Below are positions 47,691 to 56,740 of a stretch of 64,000 nucleotides of DNA, one piece after another. Source of the stretch: Ampelocalamus luodianensis. Lineage: Eukaryota; Streptophyta; Magnoliopsida; Poales; Poaceae. The notes under the pieces were generated by a model. That model saw only the letters and a program-made list of their open reading frames with translations, did no database searches and was not told the origin of the DNA. A program made the position numbers and the translations under genes. Where the stretch lies: positions 61,304,522 through 61,368,521 of the forward strand of contig CM070620.1 in NCBI GenBank assembly GCA_036346255.1. Direction: 5' to 3'. Position 1 is the first letter of the stretch. Each line of letters begins with the position of its first letter.

Positions 47691-48985
47691 TGTGTTCGGG
47701 GTCTCTTCGGGGAAATTACTTGGATTTCTGGTCTCTGCACGAGGAATCGAAGCAAATCCCAAAAAGATAAAAGCCATCACTCAGATGCGCCCCCCGACCA
47801 CGAAGAAAGAAGTCCAGAAACTCACAGGATGCATGGCGGCGTTAAGTCGTTTCATAGCACGTCTGGGGAAAAAGGACTCCCTTTCTTCAAACTTCTAAGG
47901 AAATATGAAGGCTTTGAGTGGACGGAAGAGGCTAACTTCTTAGCCTTCGAGGAAGTCAAGAGGTATCTTACGAGTGCTCCTGTCCTGGCTTCACCGAAAC
48001 CAGGAGAGACGCTCTTAATTTACCTAGCTTCCACGCCACAGGCAGTGAGCGCAGTGCTGGTCGTAGAGCGTGAGAACGTTCAACGACTAGTCTACTACGT
48101 CAGTGAGGTTTTACACAGGCCTAAGGAGCGTTACCCTCAGGTTCAAAAACTTCTATATGCCCTCCTCATTTCTTCGAGGAAACTGCGACATTATTTTCAG
48201 GCGCACAAACTAGCTGTGCCGTCTGAGTTTCCCTTGGGAGTGATCCTCCAGAATAGGGAAACAGCGGGACGCATGGCAAAATGGTCAGTCGAACTTGGGG
48301 CGTTCGACATCCATTTCGTGTCCCGAACGGCCATTAAATCCCAGATCTTGGCAGATTTTGTCACCGAATGGACAAATCCTGAACCTGTTCAGGATCCCCA
48401 GTACGATTCCCACGATCAATGGACGATGTACTTTGACGGGTCGCTTACGATAAGTGGCTCGGGGGCTGGGGTGGTCCTGGAATCTCCTACCGGAGAAACC
48501 TTAAAGTATGCCATACAAATAAACTTTCAGGCCACTAACAACGTGGCAAAGTACGAAGGTTTGCTAGCTGGTATACGAGCCACGAAAGCGCTCTCGATTC
48601 GACGACTACTCGTAAGAAGAGACTCTCAGCTAGTCGTGAATCAAGTCGAAAAAGAGTACCAGTACTCCAATTCGACCATGTCTCGTTACTTATCGGAAGT
48701 TCAAAAGTTAGAAAAGCATTTTTGGGTTTTGAGGCACAATTTATCCCTCGAAAGGATAATTTCCTCGCAGACCAACTGGCTCGTCTAGCTTCTTCTCGAT
48801 CCTTGGTACCGAAAGGGGTGTTTTTGGAACAGCTTCAAAAGCCGTTTATAGTCGAAGAACTAGAGACGCCTCATATAGAAACAGCCTCTCTAGAGTACGA
48901 AGATACATGGATGACACCCATCTACATGTACCTTCAAACGGGTTCCGTACCCGATGACGATCTAGAAGTAGATCGACTATCCTGA
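47691..48985 (+). pseudogene. Tat-type RNase H plus additional RNase H domain
   Basis: Two frames share the start (GKLLGFLVSARGIEANPKKI in 47692-47898). The long one (47688-48788) carries the RT-coupled RNase H (FLAFEEVKRYLTSAPVLASP, VYYVSEVLHRPKERYPQVQK) and then the additional domain (WTMYFDGSLTISGSGAGVVL, TNNVAKYEGLLAGIRATKAL, RRDSQLVVNQVEKEY). The last, with YFDGS, an E in AKYEGL and a D in RRDSQLV, keeps the residues expected of RNase H. A shift near 48720 leads to FIPRKDNFLADQLARLASS in the next frame. The double RNase H is a Tat hallmark. Confidence 0.8.
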
Positions 48986-48994
48986 AAGGCCAAA

Positions 48995-49416
48995 ATGTAT
49001 ACTTTGGTCGAAGGTATCCTTTATAAAAGAGGAACACAAGGGGTGCTCATGCGATGTATTTCGCAGAGCGAAGGATTAAAACTCCTTCACAACATACACG
49101 AAGGGATCTATGGAACTCATGCTTCCTACAGAACGCTGGTCGGTAAAGACTTTCGACAAGGTTTTTATTGGCCAACATCCCTCTACGATGCCAGAGAGCT
49201 GGTTAAAAAGTGTGTACAGTGCTAGTTTCATAATCGCCAAATACACCAACCGGCTCAGGCGTTGCAAACAAATCCTCTGTCTTGGCCTTTTGCAACCTAG
49301 GGTCTTGATATCCTAGGACCGTTACCCAGAGCTCCAGGAGGTTTCGAGTTCCTTTTTTTGGCCATCGATACGTTCACAAAATGGATAGAAGCTGAGCCTG
49401 TGACTGGGATAACAAC
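48995..49416 (+). pseudogene. Tat-type integrase, first half
   Basis: Zinc-finger region (LLHNIHEGIYGTHASYRTLV, WPTSLYDARELVKKCVQC) followed, in another frame, by the start of the core (FLAIDTFTKWIEAEPVTGIT, with the first catalytic Asp in AIDTFTKW). It is interrupted exactly after GGATAACAAC by the element at 49417. The reading frame happens to run on into that element's LTR for 90 codons; this chimera is not a gene. Confidence 0.78.
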
Positions 49417-50360
49417 TGACAAGGACATCAAACCTAAGGATGCAACCACTGCTTCGGCTTGCTGCACTGCATCCTCTACTTCAACAACATCTTCGCCAAT
49501 AGGATTTTCGGCTAATGCAAGACCATATTACCCAATTGGATCGAGCTATGTCTACATGCCATGGTACTACATCTACATGCCATGGTATTATGTCTACAAG
49601 CCATGGTGCTACTGCATGTGCCAAGCTGGATACGTTTTGGTCAGATCAGTTCGGAATCAGCCTAACAGCACCAACTTCAAATGGGCATAACTTTCACATA
49701 CAGAGTTCGTTGGAGGTCCACGAGTACTTGATTGAAAGCTTATTTCGTCCTCTTTCCAACGGATCCAGTCTCATCTTCAAATTCTTTCTGGAATGATCGC
49801 AATCATCAAAAGAAGACGTCATATCACTTGTTTGGGCCAATCTGGGCCTTGTAATTATACTGAACTTGGCCCATCTGGGGGCGTGTTACTATTCATGTGA
49901 ACAGTAATCCACGAATATTAGTCCCGCCCCGCCGTTTCTATTAGATGTGTGGCTTCTCATCCCCTATTTAAGGAGGTCGCACCCCCTCTAGTTTACTTGG
50001 ATTTTGTTTAGTTAAAAGTTAGCCTTGTTGCAACTTCGTGTATTGGCTTGTGTCGACTAGACCAACCATAATACCGCTTCAAAATCCCAACTCAATTCAA
50101 TATTTCAATTCCTATTTGCAATTTCAGATTGCTTATTCTTTTTCTTGCGTGCTTCTTTGGTGTATGCAGGAATCGACCTTCGTGGTCAGGTCATCCGGGT
50201 ATTCGTGCACGGTTGATAACGACTTGTCAATCAGTTCAGCGATTGCGTGGTTTCGAGCCTTGCGTGTTCGTAGCTAGGATCGTGAGAGTTGAGCGACTAC
50301 TACCGAACTTATCGTTCTTATCGAAAGATCGGGCCAACAATCAGACCTTCGGGTTCATCA
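49417..50360 (+). repeat. 5' LTR of the gag-only element
   Basis: Starts TGACAAGGACATC and ends CGGGTTCATCA. It is 944 bp against 959 bp in the partner. Most of the difference is a 15-base stretch around 'ccggcggcacac' present only in the 3' copy. It contains a 21-bp unit repeated three times (49551-49613) and a TATTTAAGGAGGTCGCACC phrase at about 49962-49985 that may be the TATA region. Confidence 0.88.
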
Positions 50361-50362
50361 GG

Positions 50363-50374
50363 TGGTATCAGAGC
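50363..50374 (+). other. Primer-binding site of the gag-only element
   Basis: TGGTATCAGAGC, a full match to initiator tRNA-Met, two bases after the LTR. Confidence 0.88.
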
Positions 50375-50559
50375 TACAGTTCATCGGTGAGAAATTTTTT
50401 TCCCTATAGTCCACATAGCCAAAAAAAATAGGATTAGTTCATAGTCCAAACCAATTTGTGCCTTGCAATTTTTTCTTTTTTGTTGCATTGTTGAATTGTC
50501 GTGCATCGTCGAGTCTTAGTGTTGGTTTTGTTGTCTAGATTGGTCTAGTTTAGATTTTC

Positions 50560-51640
50560 TTGCAAATAGACTTTGGCACGCAGTCGTTTGGGCATTAGGG
50601 TTCTGCCGGCCGCAAGCAATCAAACCGTTGAGGTCTACGCCGCATCAACCAACCGCAGGCAGAGCCAACCGAGCCACAGTCGTACACACACAAAAAAACA
50701 TCTTGCGCAGAACCAATCTGCTGCTGTTTCTTCGCGCAGACAATCGCCAACCGAGCCGCAATCATACGCACAGAAAATTTTTTTTGCGCAGAACCAATCT
50801 GCTGCTGTTTCTTCGCGCACACAAGAGCCAACCGAGCCGCCATCGCCGCGGCTTGCCTCGCCACCGCCGCTGCTGCACCTGGTCGCTGGCACCGGCTCCG
50901 TGTATCTGCCCCAAATCCGGTCTGCCACTCGGGGACGGGCTCTCGCCGCCGCCGACTCCATCCGGCGTCGCCGCTTCGGAGAACCGTCGCCGCCACCTTG
51001 GGTCACTGCCGCCGCTGCCTCCACCGGCCCGCGCCGCTTGGTTTTGTGCCAGACGCGATCGCGTCGGCGCCGCCGCTGAAGCCGCCGCTGCCACCGGGCC
51101 CGCCGCTCGGGAACCGCCACCGCATCCGTGCCGCAAGGCCGCCGCCGCCATCTTGTGCCGCACGAGCCCGCACCTTCGCGGTCGGCCCGCTCGCGGCAGC
51201 GCCTGTGGTCTCCGGCCTGCACCATCGACGCGCCGTGGTCGCCTGAGCCGCCTTGGGCAGCCGCCGCTGCCACCCGAGCCGCCGCTCGGATTCTTCTTAG
51301 ACCGGAGCCGCTGCTGCTCGGGGAAGCCACCGCGCCACGCGCCGCCTCGGATCCGCCGCTCGCCACACGCTCGCCGCTGCCGCTGGGGGGAGCCGCCGAC
51401 GCCGCCGCCACCGCAGCCCGAGCCACCGCCGCTCGTCTCTACACCGCCGCCGCACGGCGTGGCCACCGGCCGCCGCCTCCGCCTTGCGCCACCGCCTTGT
51501 TCCGCCGCCGTGGGCCGCCGCCGCCGCCCGAGTCGCTGACGCCGCCTCTGTCGTCGAGCTTTGTGCCGTCGCCATCAGGGCAAGGTCTCACAGGAGGCAA
51601 GGTCTTTTTGTTTTGCTGGTTTCGGTGGTAGCTCCTGAGG
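50560..51640. repeat. GC-rich leader block of the gag-only element
   Basis: An 82-bp unit (containing GCGCAGAACCAATCTGCTGC) is repeated about 2.3 times at 50664-50845. The rest (50845-51640) is GCC/CCG-rich and open on both strands (up to 303 codons), as expected of such composition. No known motif is seen, and I do not call a gene. Confidence 0.7.
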
Positions 51641-51870
51641 CTTTAAGAAAAAAGAAAGAAAGAGAAAGACAGAGCAAACACACAAAGAAAAAAGAGAGAA
51701 AGACAAAAAAAAAGAAGAGGATAAAAAAAGGGAGAAAAACAGCCGACTGATACAGTAAAAAATTGATTTTTGCTTACTGTAGCAGCAAAAAAAAGAAAGA
51801 AAGAAAGAAAGAGAAAAAAAGAGAGAGAAAGAGAAGAAGAAGAAGAAAAAAATTCAGAGCTGCCTTTCTT
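51640..51870. repeat. Purine-rich low-complexity tract
   Basis: Runs of AAAGAAAGAAAG and GAGAGAAAG types, probably from slippage, in the leader of the gag-only element. Confidence 0.75.
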
Positions 51871-52327
51871 TTCTTGATTGTTTTTTTCCTGTTCAGGTTG
51901 GCATAGTTCATCCATTGCTTGCCTGCGTTGATTTTTTGAGCTAGTCCTCCGTTGTTTCTTTCTAGTCGTTTTTGCGAGTTGCTCTCTCTAGGCTTGGTTT
52001 AGACTAGGACCAGCACTTGTGACTAGTACTTTGAACTGCTTTTCAACTTTGCATACTGAATTGAATAATTGCTACTCCCTTGCTACATACTAGCCTTCCG
52101 AGCTCCACTTTCTACTAACTCAGCAGGTGCCGTACCTCGCAATTGTTGTTCTGATCGCAAGTAAGAGTATCACGAACCAACCACCGGTTGTACCACTTCT
52201 TTGCTGCATTGGTAAGAACTTGTAAGAACTGGGTATAAGTTTGAGTGTGAGTGACTTGTGAAACTCCAGAACCTAGTAGTTCATAGGGACATATACACTG
52301 TGATCTGTTCTTTGTTTTCTACTAACA
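51871..52327 (+). other. Leader just before Gag, gag-only element
   Basis: Non-coding up to the ATG at 52328; nothing further recognised. Confidence 0.5.
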
Positions 52328-53332
52328 ATGGCAGGTTCAGGGTCACAAGGGGAGAATAGCAGGCCCCATGTTGAGGAAGATGCACCTCTCACGCCTCGCA
52401 CGAAAGACATTATGCAACACTTTTCACGCTTATTGAGTCAACATTCGGAGCGTATTGAGAGAGTTCTAGATCGCACCAATAACGATCTTGCTGCGATTGC
52501 TACACGTGTGGAGCAGCTAGAGAGAGCTCCCCCTCCCGCTGCCGCCCCCGCTGCTGTTGGCGTTGCACAACTGCGCCTTAATCCATCCGTTGCTCGCTCT
52601 CGCTCTTGGGCCGATGAGGTGGAAGAAGAAGAAATGAACAACTACACTACTGATACGGAAACAGATGGAATCAATGTTCACAATGATCGCAACCATCGTC
52701 GGCTTCATCACAATCGTCAAGGTATGGGAAGACATCAACGTGAGGTACGTGACCATAATGGTGCAGTTGGTAAAATTAAATTCACTATGCCATCTTTTGC
52801 TGGAAAATATGATCCCGATGCTTATCTCACATGGGAGCTTATAGTAGAACAAAAATTTGCTTGTCATGAATTCCCTGAAGATAAGAAAGTTAGGGCTGCT
52901 ACTAGTGAGTTTTCTGATTTTGCATTAATTTGGTGGAGTGAATATGGTCGTACTCATCAGGACATACCTAGGACATGGAATGCTTTGAAGAGAGCAATGA
53001 GACATAGATTTGTACCTTCATATTATTCACGTGATTTGCTTAATAAATTACAACGCTTAAGACAAGGTAGTAGTTCTGTAGAGGATTATTATCAAGAATT
53101 ACAAACTGGTTTATTGCGTTGTGGTTTAGATGAAACTGAAGATGCTAAGATGGCTAGATTTTTGGGAGGTTTAAACCGAGAAATTCAAGACATACTTGAT
53201 TATAAAGAATACAATTCTATCATTTGTTTGTTCCATCTTGCTTGCAAAGCTGAAAGAGAAGTGCAGGGTCGACAATCTCGCCCTAGGGGCAATTTTGGAG
53301 GATCTTTTGCAAGTCGGCCAAGCCAGCAATAA
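52328..53332 (+). CDS. gag: Gag of the gag-only element
   Basis: A 334-codon frame open from ATG to TAA. N-terminal acidic and Ala/Pro-rich segment, heptad-like Leu/Arg region (about 30-70), then the capsid core with FAGKYDPDAYLTWELIVEQK, FALIWWSEYGRTH, WNALKRAMRHRFVPSYYSRD and LRQGSSSVEDYYQEL. This is the best-preserved coding frame of any transposon in the window. It stops at TAA (53330-53332), after which the same frame continues for more than 230 codons through the zinc knuckle and protease. So the stop either separates Gag from Gag-Pro or is a recent nonsense change. Gag would assemble particles and package its own RNA. Confidence 0.8.
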   Translation: MAGSGSQGENSRPHVEEDAPLTPRTKDIMQHFSRLLSQHSERIERVLDRTNNDLAAIATRVEQLERAPPPAAAPAAVGVAQLRLNPSVARSRSWADEVEEEEMNNYTTDTETDGINVHNDRNHRRLHHNRQGMGRHQREVRDHNGAVGKIKFTMPSFAGKYDPDAYLTWELIVEQKFACHEFPEDKKVRAATSEFSDFALIWWSEYGRTHQDIPRTWNALKRAMRHRFVPSYYSRDLLNKLQRLRQGSSSVEDYYQELQTGLLRCGLDETEDAKMARFLGGLNREIQDILDYKEYNSIICLFHLACKAEREVQGRQSRPRGNFGGSFASRPSQQ

Positions 53333-54693
53333 CACGTGGTACCCTCCTCAAGCCGTGCGCCCCCTGCTGCTCCTTCCACTCCTACGCATGTCCCTGAGGC
53401 AAGCAACTCTGCAAAGGTACAAGTCCCTACAAAAAGTGCTTCTTCTGTTGCTTCTACAGGGCGATCTAGAGATGTACAATGTCACCGTTGCAAAGGATTT
53501 GGGCACTTGATGCGCGATTGTCCAAGTCAGCGAGCTTTACTTATCAAGGACAATGGTGAGTACACTTCTGCTAGCGATATTGAGGAAGAACATGTGTTGG
53601 TTGCAACTAACAATACAGGTGATGACACTAAGGAAGAACATATAAGCCATGAGGCAGCTGACATGTACCAAAGCTTAGTTGTCCAGCATGTGCTAAGTGC
53701 TCAAATGGAGCTTGCTGAACAAAATCAACGTCACACCTTATTCCAATCAAAGTTCGTCATCAAGGAACGATCCTGTAAAGTCATCATCGATGGCGGAAGT
53801 TGCAACAATCTTGCTAGCACAGACATGGTCGAGAAGCTTGACTTGACTACAACTCAACACCCTCATCCTTACTACATTCAATGGCTGAATTCTTGTGGTA
53901 AGTTGAAGGTGACTAAACTTGTGCACGTATATTTTTCTATTGAATCATATCATGATTATGTTGATTGCGATGTCGTACCTATGCAAGCATGCTCATTATT
54001 GTTAGGTAGACCTTGGCAATATGATAGATATACTGACATCATGGTAGATCTAATAATTATACTTTCACATATAGAGAAAAGAAAATCACTTTGCTTCCAA
54101 TGTCTCCTTCTGCTATATTAAAAGATGAATTAGAAAGAACTGAGAGAACAAGTAAGGAGAAGATCAAAGATGATCATCAGATTAAAGCTCCAAGTGAAAT
54201 TAAATTGAAAGCTCCTGTTATGTTAGCAACAAAATCTGATTGCATTGGCATAGAAAAATATGAATCTGAATGTTATACTATGATTGGCAAAGAATCTTTA
54301 TGTCCATTAGAAGAACTGCATGTTTCTTTGTCTCCTGTTGCTCCTAACATTTTGCAGGAAACTAATGATTTAAATACTACGATTGAGTTGAGGACGACTC
54401 AAATTCAAGAAAGGGAGGATGATGAGGACATCAAACCTAAGGATGCAACCACTGCTTCGGCTTGCTGCACTGCATCCTCTACTTCAACAACATCTTCGCC
54501 AATAGGACTTTCGGCTAATGCAAGACCATATTACCCAATTGGATCGAGCTACGTCTACATGCCATGGTACTACGTCTACATGCCATGGTATTATGTCTAC
54601 AAGCCATGGTGCTACTGCATGTGCCAAGCTGGATACGTTTTGGTCAGATCAGTTCGGAATCAGCCTAACAGCACCAACTTCAAATGGGCATAA
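53333..54693 (+). pseudogene. Zinc knuckle, protease and LTR-encoded tail, one deletion
   Basis: Continues the Gag frame after one stop. CHRCKGFGHLMRDC is a C-x2-C-x4-H-x4-C knuckle (about 53481-53522). CKVIIDGGSCNNLAS is the protease active region (about 53774), and LLLGRPWQYDRYTD its end. A single base is missing near 54038 (relatives read YxDHHGRSNNYTF); beyond it the frame goes on as MSPSAILKDELERTE, a Lys/Glu-rich spacer, the polypurine tract (TQIQEREDDED) and then the LTR, ending at 54693. The pol genes that should lie between the spacer and the tail are absent. Confidence 0.75.
54407..54419 (+). other. Polypurine tract of the gag-only element, inside the coding frame
   Basis: AAGAAAGGGAGGA directly before the 3' LTR. 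In frame it encodes Gln-Glu-Arg-Glu-Asp-Asp-Glu, matching the Gln-Glu-Gly-Glu-Asp-Asp-Glu of the CRM-like element's polypurine tract. Confidence 0.8.
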
Positions 54694-55378
54694 CTTTCAC
54701 ATACAGAGTCCGTTGGAGGTCCACGAGTACTTGATTGAAAGATTATTTCGTCCTCTTTCCAACGGATCTGGCCTCATCTTCAAATTCCTTCTGGAATGAT
54801 CGCAATCATCAAAAGAATACGTCATATCACTTGTTTGGGCCAATCTAAGCCTTGTAATCATACTGAACTTGGCCCATCTGCCGGCGGCACACCTGGGGGC
54901 GTGTTACTGTTCACATGAACAGTAATCCACCAATATTAGTCCCACCCCGCTGTTTCTATTAGATGCGTGGCTCCTCATCCCCTATTTAAGGAGGTCGCAC
55001 CCCCTCTATTTTACTTGGATTTTGTTTAGTTAAAAGTTAGCCTTGTTGCAACTTCGTGTATTGGCTTGTGTTGACTAGACCAACCATAATACCGCTTCAA
55101 AATCCCAACTCAATTCAATATTTCAATTCCTATTTGCAATTTCAGATTGCTTATTTTTTTTCTTGCGTGCTTCTTCGGTGTATGCAGGAATCGACCTTCG
55201 TGGTCAGGTCATCCGGGTATTCGTGCATGGTTGATAACGACTTGTCAATCAGTTCAGTGATTGCGTGGTTTCGAGCCTTGCGTGTTCGTAGCCAGGATCG
55301 TGAGAGTTGAGCGACGACTACCGAACTTATCGTTCTCATCGAAAGATCGGGCCAACAATAAGACCTTCGGGTTCATCA
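54420..55378 (+). repeat. 3' LTR of the gag-only element
   Basis: Starts TGATGAGGACATC, with two substitutions in the first five bases relative to the 5' copy, and ends CGGGTTCATCA. The same 21-bp triplet lies at 54554-54616. Its first 274 bases continue the reading frame that comes in from the internal region. Confidence 0.88.
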
Positions 55379-56113
55379 ACAACGGAAGCAGCAAAACAGT
55401 TCATGATGAGATGCGTGATCACTCGATTTGGAGTACCAAGTTGAATTATCATAGACAATGGCAAACATTTACAAGTGCAAATTTTCAGGAATTTTACGAC
55501 GAGTTGGGAACTCGTTTGTGTTACGCTTCTGTCGCCCACCCTCAAAGCAACGAGGCGATCGAAATAGCGAATGGCCAGATAATGAAGGGAATTAAAATCC
55601 GAGTCTTCGATCAGCTAGTCAATCGCTCGGGGGCTTAGGTACAAGAATTACCTTCAGTATTATGGGAAATTCGCACGACACTTAGCCGAGCTACAAGAGA
55701 AAAGCCTTTCTTTCTAGTTTTCGGTGCCGAAGCCATGCTTCCGCCAGAACTAAAGATCATGTCAGCATGGGTCGACAAGTTTAACGACTCCACTCAAGAA
55801 CAACTCCGAGCGGACGACATTAACCTGCTCGAGGAAAAGAGAAACCAGGCTTTAATCCGTTCCGTAGTCTACCAACAAAGCCCTGCGCAGATACTAAGAT
55901 CGTAAGGTCCAACCTCGCAGCCTCGCTGTAGGTGACTTGGTATTGAGGCTTATCCAATCCCAATCTAATCGGAACAAACTTTCCCCCAAATAGGAAGATC
56001 CTTACACTGTGGTTGAAGTAACGCGTCCATGATCGGTAAGACTTACAATGGAAGACGGCCGTGTTCTCTCAAATTCTTGGAACATTGACCAGTTACGCAA
56101 GTTTTATGTGTAA
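55379..56113 (+). pseudogene. Tat-type integrase, second half
   Basis: Resumes after the duplication ACAAC with SSKTVHDEMRDHSIW-type sequence, FQEFYDELGTRLCYASVAHP, SNEAIEIANGQIMKGIKIR, FFLVFGAEAMLPPEL, GDLVLRLI and ends WNIDQLRKFYV before TAA. In most relatives the core reads 'IISDNGKQF'; here it is IIDNGKHLQ-like in a shifted frame, so the second Asp is in a damaged context. The final 'W.I..L..FY' is the normal end of Tat integrase. Confidence 0.75.
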
Positions 56114-56740
56114 CAAGCATCTATGACAATAAAGTATCAGGTTCTCCCTACCTTTTTTTGTCTCTTTTTTGGATTTCGCTTTTATTTTCGACCATTTTTA
56201 TATGCTTATTCCTCTTGTACACTGGTCGGAAAAAGGACAACATATCTAGTCGAAGTCTCTCCTCTCTGCATGTGGTCCTGCCCGCTGGAAGGAACTTCCT
56301 AATGTCGCCTTGTTCTTTACTATATCAACCAGTACAAAGGTTATCGGGCTCAGAAACATGGTCGAAAGTTGTTAAGCAAATTCATGTCACCTTAGCTTAT
56401 TTTGAAAAAATAATCTAAGAAGAGTGCACCTTTTGAGATGCGTTTGACTACTTTTCAATTATCTTGATTGGTTTTTACTGGCCGGAGGAAGAAACACACC
56501 TAGTCAAAGCTTCTCCTTTCTGCACGTGGTCCTACCCACTAGAAGGGACTTCCTAGCATCGTTCCGTTTCCTACTTTTGCTGCCAGGATAACTCTGTCAG
56601 GAAAAACGAAAACAGTCGAACGAATCCTTAAGGTCCTCTAGATGTTTGTTTTGCTCAAGTTGTCGTTATTGATTTGATTAATCTGTTTAGAGATGGTAAC
56701 ATCACCTAGTCGAAGATTTTTTTCTCTACACGTGGTCTTG
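56114..56740 (+). repeat. 3' non-coding region of the Tat-type element with long tandem repeats
   Basis: Three copies of a block containing TAGTCGAAG...CTCTNCACGTGGTCCT recur at about 56247, 56500 and 56707, spaced about 205-255 bases. The third is cut by the LTR at 56741. Long repeated 3' regions are usual in Tat elements. Confidence 0.65.

Larger units (their letters stand above)
49417..55378 (+). mobile_element. Gag-protease-only LTR element (TR-GAG-like), CRM-derived
   Basis: Complete: LTRs 49417-50360 and 54420-55378, primer site, polypurine tract, and the perfect target duplication ACAAC (49412-49416 and 55379-55383), with the Tat integrase reading through once the insert is removed. 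The internal part encodes Gag, zinc knuckle and protease and then goes straight to the polypurine tract; there is no reverse transcriptase, RNase H or integrase. It must rely on enzymes of another element. Protease sequence and the coding polypurine tract are like those of the CRM-like element at 10729-18798. 'TR-GAG' is the name used for plant elements of this architecture; membership is inference. Confidence 0.85.
43170..56740 (+). mobile_element. Ty3/gypsy element, Tat lineage, nested and decayed
   Basis: A plus-strand element with 5' LTR (to 43880), primer site, Gag, protease, reverse transcriptase, RNase H, a second RNase H-like domain and integrase. The extra RNase H (YFDGSLTISGSGAGVVLESP) between the pol RNase H and integrase marks the Tat group. 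It is split in the integrase by the element at 49417-55378 and its 3' side is cut at 56740 by the element starting at 56741, so its 3' LTR is out of view. Many stops and shifts, and the polymerase active site is lost. Confidence 0.8.

Noticed and set aside
49358..49690. A frame joining Tat integrase to the LTR of the gag-only element
   Set aside because: It is a chance fusion at the insertion point; the target duplication shows the junction is secondary.
50635..51426. Long open frames on the minus strand (263 and 234 codons)
   Set aside because: They are Arg/Ala/Gly-rich mirrors of GCC-repeat DNA, overlap open frames on the other strand and show no motif. Composition explains them.
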